A stretch of DNA of 64,000 bases from the NCBI GenBank assembly GCA_003970805.2, contig CP051152.1:3844001-3908000 (forward strand), in the 5' to 3' direction. Shown here in pieces: positions 60,800 to 64,000 of the stretch. This stretch comes from Undibacterium piscinae (GTDB lineage Bacteria > Pseudomonadota > Gammaproteobacteria > Burkholderiales > Burkholderiaceae_D). Each line of letters begins with the position of its first letter. Within the stretch, counting starts at the first letter, position 1. The position numbers were made by a program, and so were the translations under genes. A model generated the notes under the pieces. That model did no database searches. It worked only from the letters and a program-made list of their open reading frames with translations, and was not told where the DNA came from.

Positions 60800-62677
60800 A
60801 TGAGAAAGAAATCGATGATTCCACAAAAGACAATTGCTGGCGCTTTAATCGTGATGGCGCTGACATCGGCCTATCCGGTCAGTGCCTTGGCCGCTGAAAC
60901 TGCCCCGCTTAAAAATGTACAAGCCAAAAAATCTGTCGCCGCCAAACCGGCAGCGCCTACCGTTGCCGAGGCTGAAGCGTTTTTGAAAGAGGCCGAAGCG
61001 CGCCTGGAGAAACTCTCGAATACCGCACAACGTGCAGACTGGGTCAATCAAACCCATATCACCGATGATACTGAAGCCATGGCGGCGCAGGCCGGTGAAC
61101 TCGCTTTGGCCGCTGCCGGTGAGATTGCCTTGGCGTCGCGTCGTTACAACGGCCTGCCTTTATCGGCCGACAGCAAGCGCAAATTGATGTTGCTGCAATT
61201 GAGCCTGAGCATTAGTGACGCCAAAGACCGCGAAGAATATACGCGTCTGGCCAGTGCCATGTCGGGTGATTACGGCAAGGCAAAATACTGCCGCAAGCCT
61301 GGTGATGCCAGTTCTTGTCTCGATCTCGGCCAAATGGAACAGATCATGGCGACCAGCCGTGATCCGGCCTTGCTCAAGGACGTGTGGGTAGGCTGGCATC
61401 AGCAGTCGCTCAAGTATAAAGACAGCTACGCCGAGTTTGTCGCCTTGTCCAACAAGGGCGCCAAAGAGATGGGCTTTGCCGATACCGGCGCGATGTGGCG
61501 TTCGCAGTACGATATGCCGCCGGAAGCTTTTGCCGCCGAATCCGAGCGTCTGTGGCTGCAGGTCAAGCCGCTGTATGACTCGCTGCATATGTATGTACGC
61601 TTAAAGCTGCGTCAGACCTATGGCAAAGACGTGGTGCCGAAAGAGGGGCCGATACCGGCGCACCTGTTTGGCAATATGTGGAGCCAATCTTGGGAGAACC
61701 TGTATCCGCTGGTCAAGCCACAAGGCCAGGCGGCATCACTTGATGTCGGCGCCGTGCTCAAGCAAAAGAATATCGATGCCAAGGCGATGACGCAATTGGG
61801 CGAGGGCTTTTACACTTCGCTGGGGATGGAAAAACTGCCTGAGACTTTTTGGACAAAGTCGATGTTGACCAAACCGCGTGACCGCGAAGTGGTGTGTCAT
61901 GCGTCGGCCTGGGATCTGGATAACCTCACGGATGTGCGCATCAAGATGTGCATCAATCCGACGACCGAAGATTTCCTGACGATACATCATGAGTTAGGTC
62001 ACATTTATTATGATCTGGCATATCGCAATCAGCCTTATCTATTCAAGGGCGGCGCGAACGGCGGTTTCCATGAGGCGATCGGCGATACCGTGGCCTTGTC
62101 CGTCACGCCAGACTATCTCAATAAGCTAGGTTTGCTCAATGAAGTGCCGGATGCCTCGCAGGATATCGGCGTCTTGCTCAATCGCGCGCTGGAAAAAGTA
62201 TCGTTTCTGCCGTTCGGCTATCTGGTGGATCAGTGGCGCTGGAAAGTCTATTCCGGTGAAGCCAAGCCACAGGACTACGATAAAGTCTGGTGGGAATTAC
62301 GCGAAAAATATCAGGGTGTAAAGCGTCCGGCGGCTATGGAGGCCAATGGTTTTGATGCCGGCGCCAAATATCACGTGCCTGCCAATTCAGCGTATGCCCA
62401 GTACTTTATCGCGCATATCTTGCAGTTCCAGTTCCATCGTGCGTTGTGCCGTGAGGCGGGCTATGTAGGTCCGCTCAATCGCTGCTCTATCTTTGAAGAC
62501 AAAAAAGCCGGAGCGAAATATCAAGCCATGCTGACCATGGGCGCGAGCCGTCCGTGGAATGAGGCGCTCAAGGCCGTCACCGGCGAAGAGCAGATGGATG
62601 CCACTGCGATCCTCGATTATTTTGCGCCGCTCAAGGTTTGGCTGGATGCGCAAAATGCGGTATTGAGTAAAGAGTAG
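60800..62677 (+). CDS. M2-family metallopeptidase (angiotensin-converting-enzyme-like)
   Basis: Exported zinc dipeptidyl carboxypeptidase-like enzyme, 625 residues. Signal peptide (KTIAGALIVMALTSAYPVSALAAE). The zinc motif HELGH lies at residues 397-401 and the third ligand region (GFHEAIGDTVALS) about 25 residues later, as in ACE. LWLQVKPLYDSLHMYVRLKLRQTYG and the HVPANSAYAQYFIAHILQFQFHRALC block are M2 hallmarks. The ATG at 60800 starts the signal peptide; the frame is open upstream to 60704. A stem-loop terminator follows at 62703. Confidence 0.94.
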   Translation: MRKKSMIPQKTIAGALIVMALTSAYPVSALAAETAPLKNVQAKKSVAAKPAAPTVAEAEAFLKEAEARLEKLSNTAQRADWVNQTHITDDTEAMAAQAGELALAAAGEIALASRRYNGLPLSADSKRKLMLLQLSLSISDAKDREEYTRLASAMSGDYGKAKYCRKPGDASSCLDLGQMEQIMATSRDPALLKDVWVGWHQQSLKYKDSYAEFVALSNKGAKEMGFADTGAMWRSQYDMPPEAFAAESERLWLQVKPLYDSLHMYVRLKLRQTYGKDVVPKEGPIPAHLFGNMWSQSWENLYPLVKPQGQAASLDVGAVLKQKNIDAKAMTQLGEGFYTSLGMEKLPETFWTKSMLTKPRDREVVCHASAWDLDNLTDVRIKMCINPTTEDFLTIHHELGHIYYDLAYRNQPYLFKGGANGGFHEAIGDTVALSVTPDYLNKLGLLNEVPDASQDIGVLLNRALEKVSFLPFGYLVDQWRWKVYSGEAKPQDYDKVWWELREKYQGVKRPAAMEANGFDAGAKYHVPANSAYAQYFIAHILQFQFHRALCREAGYVGPLNRCSIFEDKKAGAKYQAMLTMGASRPWNEALKAVTGEEQMDATAILDYFAPLKVWLDAQNAVLSKE

Positions 62678-62702
62678 GGCTGAGACTAAGTAAGTGCTGA
62701 TA

Positions 62703-62742
62703 CTAAGCGCCAGTTCATGAGCTGGCGCTTAGCGCTGTTTTT
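62703..62742 (+). terminator. stem-loop terminator after the M2 peptidase
   Basis: CTAAGCGCCAG and CTGGCGCTTAG form an 11-bp stem around an 8-base loop, followed after CGCTG by TTTTT. Confidence 0.7.
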
Positions 62743-62763
62743 AGAAGTTCCCGCATGCCTGTG

Positions 62764-62825
62764 GCGCACTATCCATGCGCTTTTCAAGCCAGGCTGGCCT
62801 GTCAGCCGCATGAGGATTGCGCCGT
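62764..62825. repeat. dispersed palindrome, family A (upstream of the GDPD gene)
   Basis: GCGCACTATCCATGCGC and GCCGCATGAGGATTGCGCC form degenerate arms around about 28 bases. It is the most diverged copy noticed. Confidence 0.6.
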
Positions 62826-62955
62826 GGGCCTGGCCGTTTTTCATTTATGCGTCTTACTATCGAGCTTGCCCTGCCGCTTAATGCAGTCTGCGCTTGTTCT
62901 CTTTGGGCTTCTGCCTATATTCTGTCAGCTCTGAATAAATCATTGCGGAGTTCTT

Positions 62956-63693
62956 ATGTGGCCCTATCCGAAAGTCATTGCCCATCGCGGCGGTGGCACA
63001 CTCGCTCCCGAAAATACTATTGCGGCCATGCAGTGTGGCCTCGATTTCGGCTATCGGGCGGTGGAGTTTGACGTAATGTTGTCTATGGATGGCGTGCCGG
63101 TGCTGATGCATGACCCCTTGTTTGGCCGCACCGTGCGGATAGGTGAGGCGGGCGGAGTGGCAACCACGAATGCCGCCGAGTTGTTGCAGATGGATGCCGG
63201 CAGTTGGTATTCGGAGTCCTTCATCGGCGAGAAAGTGCCTGGCTATGCGCAGGTAGTGCAGTTTTGCCAGCAACATGGCATCTGGATGAATGTGGAGATC
63301 AAGCCTGTGCCTGGCTATGAAACCCAGACCGGGCGCGTGGTGGCGCAAGTGACGCAAGCTTTGCAAACCCCCGATGCGCGTCTACCCTTGTTTTCTTCGT
63401 TTTCGTTTGATGCCTTAATGGCGGCGCAGCAACAGGCGCCTGAAATCCCGCGCGGCTATCTGCTTGATGAAATAACTCCGGATTGGCTTAGTTCGCTGCA
63501 GCAACTCGATGCGGTGGCGCTGCATACCAATCATAAGCATTTGACCCCAGAGTTGGCGCAACAGGTCAAACAAGCGGGCTATGGTTTGCTCTGTTATACG
63601 GTGAATACCCAGGAGCGTGCTGCCGAGATACGAAGTTGGGGTGTCGACGCTTTTTGCACCGACAAGATCAATTTGATCGCGCCTGATTTTTAA
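62956..63693 (+). CDS. ugpQ: glycerophosphodiester phosphodiesterase
   Basis: Cytosolic GDPD of 245 residues releasing glycerol 3-phosphate from glycerophosphodiesters. Catalytic HRGG with His10 (VIAHRGGGTLAPENTIAAM), the metal-binding EFDV, and HDPLFGRT with the second catalytic His are present. The barrel continues with MNVEIKP (Glu/Lys) and ends CYTVNTQERAAEIRSWGVDAFCTDKI, with the CYTVN substituting the usual W/YTVN. No signal peptide, like UgpQ. No ugp transporter is adjacent. Confidence 0.93.
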   Translation: MWPYPKVIAHRGGGTLAPENTIAAMQCGLDFGYRAVEFDVMLSMDGVPVLMHDPLFGRTVRIGEAGGVATTNAAELLQMDAGSWYSESFIGEKVPGYAQVVQFCQQHGIWMNVEIKPVPGYETQTGRVVAQVTQALQTPDARLPLFSSFSFDALMAAQQQAPEIPRGYLLDEITPDWLSSLQQLDAVALHTNHKHLTPELAQQVKQAGYGLLCYTVNTQERAAEIRSWGVDAFCTDKINLIAPDF

Positions 63694-63956
63694 AACCATA
63701 GCTCCATAGATCAGATCAGAGTCCAATATCGAGCTTAATAGATCGCTCAATATACATGCCTTGTTCTGCGCAATCAGGTGCTGGCGCTCTGATGCCTATC
63801 AGAGATGTTGAGTCGTTCTTGGTAAATCACACTAAAGTCACCGATTCGTGGTTTGACGCGGGTTTTGCTTTTGCGGCAGCAAAATGCAGGAAGTTATCAC
63901 GTATAATCAAAGCTTAAATCCACTATTTGCACGGCTTTTGCCCTTAAAAACACTTA
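63694..63956. other. intergenic region upstream of alaS
   Basis: A TATAAT at 63902-63907 (GTATAATC) is a good -10 element for alaS, about 50 bp before its ATG; no matching -35 is obvious. No gene is present. Confidence 0.5.
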
Positions 63957-64000
63957 TGAACTCGTCAGAAATCCGCGATAAATTTCTTAAATTTTTTGAA
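63957..64000 (+). CDS. alaS: alanyl-tRNA synthetase, N-terminal fragment cut by the window edge
   Basis: The final 44 bases encode MNSSEIRDKFLKFFE, the standard AlaS N-terminus (SSEIRxxFLxFFE). The gene continues beyond the window. The assignment rests only on these 14-15 residues. Confidence 0.7.

Noticed and set aside
63902..63907. Complete sigma-70 promoter for alaS
   Set aside because: Only the -10 TATAAT is convincing; no -35 at 16-18 bp spacing.

Overview
The window reads as a chromosomal segment of a betaproteobacterium of the order Burkholderiales, most like the Oxalobacteraceae (Undibacterium, Herbaspirillum or Janthinobacterium relatives). This is inferred from protein resemblance and gene order (purM next to hda, then a HAD phosphatase, pcnB and folK; nasT before a nitrate ABC transporter; urtABCDE joined to the urease genes). 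No database search was run. Base composition is moderate, apart from one strikingly AT-rich gene near 20.6-21.4 kb.

Layout. 0-5.5 kb: the broken 3' part of a phoR-like kinase fused tail to tail with a truncated acetyltransferase, then metG, tsaD and the ANTAR regulator nasT. 5.6-8.9 kb: a sigma-54 promoter, a two-hairpin ANTAR leader with terminator, and nrtA-nrtB-nrtD. 9-12.1 kb: tag, a decayed TPR-GGDEF gene and a thioredoxin-like gene. 12.2-18.5 kb: purM, hda, a frameshifted HAD phosphatase, pcnB, folK, a DUF486 membrane protein and panB. 18.5-20.3 kb: tupB-tupC and a VOC protein. 20.4-26.2 kb: an accessory island with an AT-rich orphan gene flanked by inverted repeats, an IS30 element, an IS3 element and a dense set of nested inverted and tandem repeats. 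26.2-27.7 kb: carbonic anhydrase and a chalcone-isomerase-like exported protein. 28.1-40.5 kb: the urea regulon urtABCDE-ureDABCEFG-hupE/ureJ, preceded by a clear sigma-54 promoter and an NtrC-like site. 40.8-52 kb: prc, a TonB-dependent receptor, exported proteins, cardiolipin synthase, a ProQ/FinO protein and a thioesterase. 52.3-64 kb: a tRNA-Met(CAU), an MsbA-type ABC exporter, a repeat-rich DUF2799-like lipoprotein, a damaged glnS, an ElaA-type acetyltransferase, a LytTR two-component pair, an M2 peptidase, a glycerophosphodiesterase and the start of alaS.

How the parts fit. Two nitrogen-scavenging systems, for nitrate and for urea, each sit behind a GG-N10-GC sigma-54 promoter, so both are probably under NtrC. 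Nitrate uptake has a second switch: NasT should bind the two leader hairpins (hexaloops AACGAT and AACGGC, both with A1 and G4) and prevent termination. The carbonic anhydrase near the urea genes could handle the bicarbonate that urease releases.

Two cautions. Several genes expected to be functional are broken: HAD phosphatase, ureD and hupE/ureJ at homopolymers, probably ureG, and glnS by an 8-bp tandem duplication plus loss of its C-terminal end. Some may be sequencing errors and need read-level checks. At least three families of dispersed palindromic repeats occupy the intergenic spaces and even cut into the urease operon. The most unusual structure is the repeat island at 22.6-26.2 kb, where two copies of a large inverted-repeat element each enclose an array of 12-bp units.
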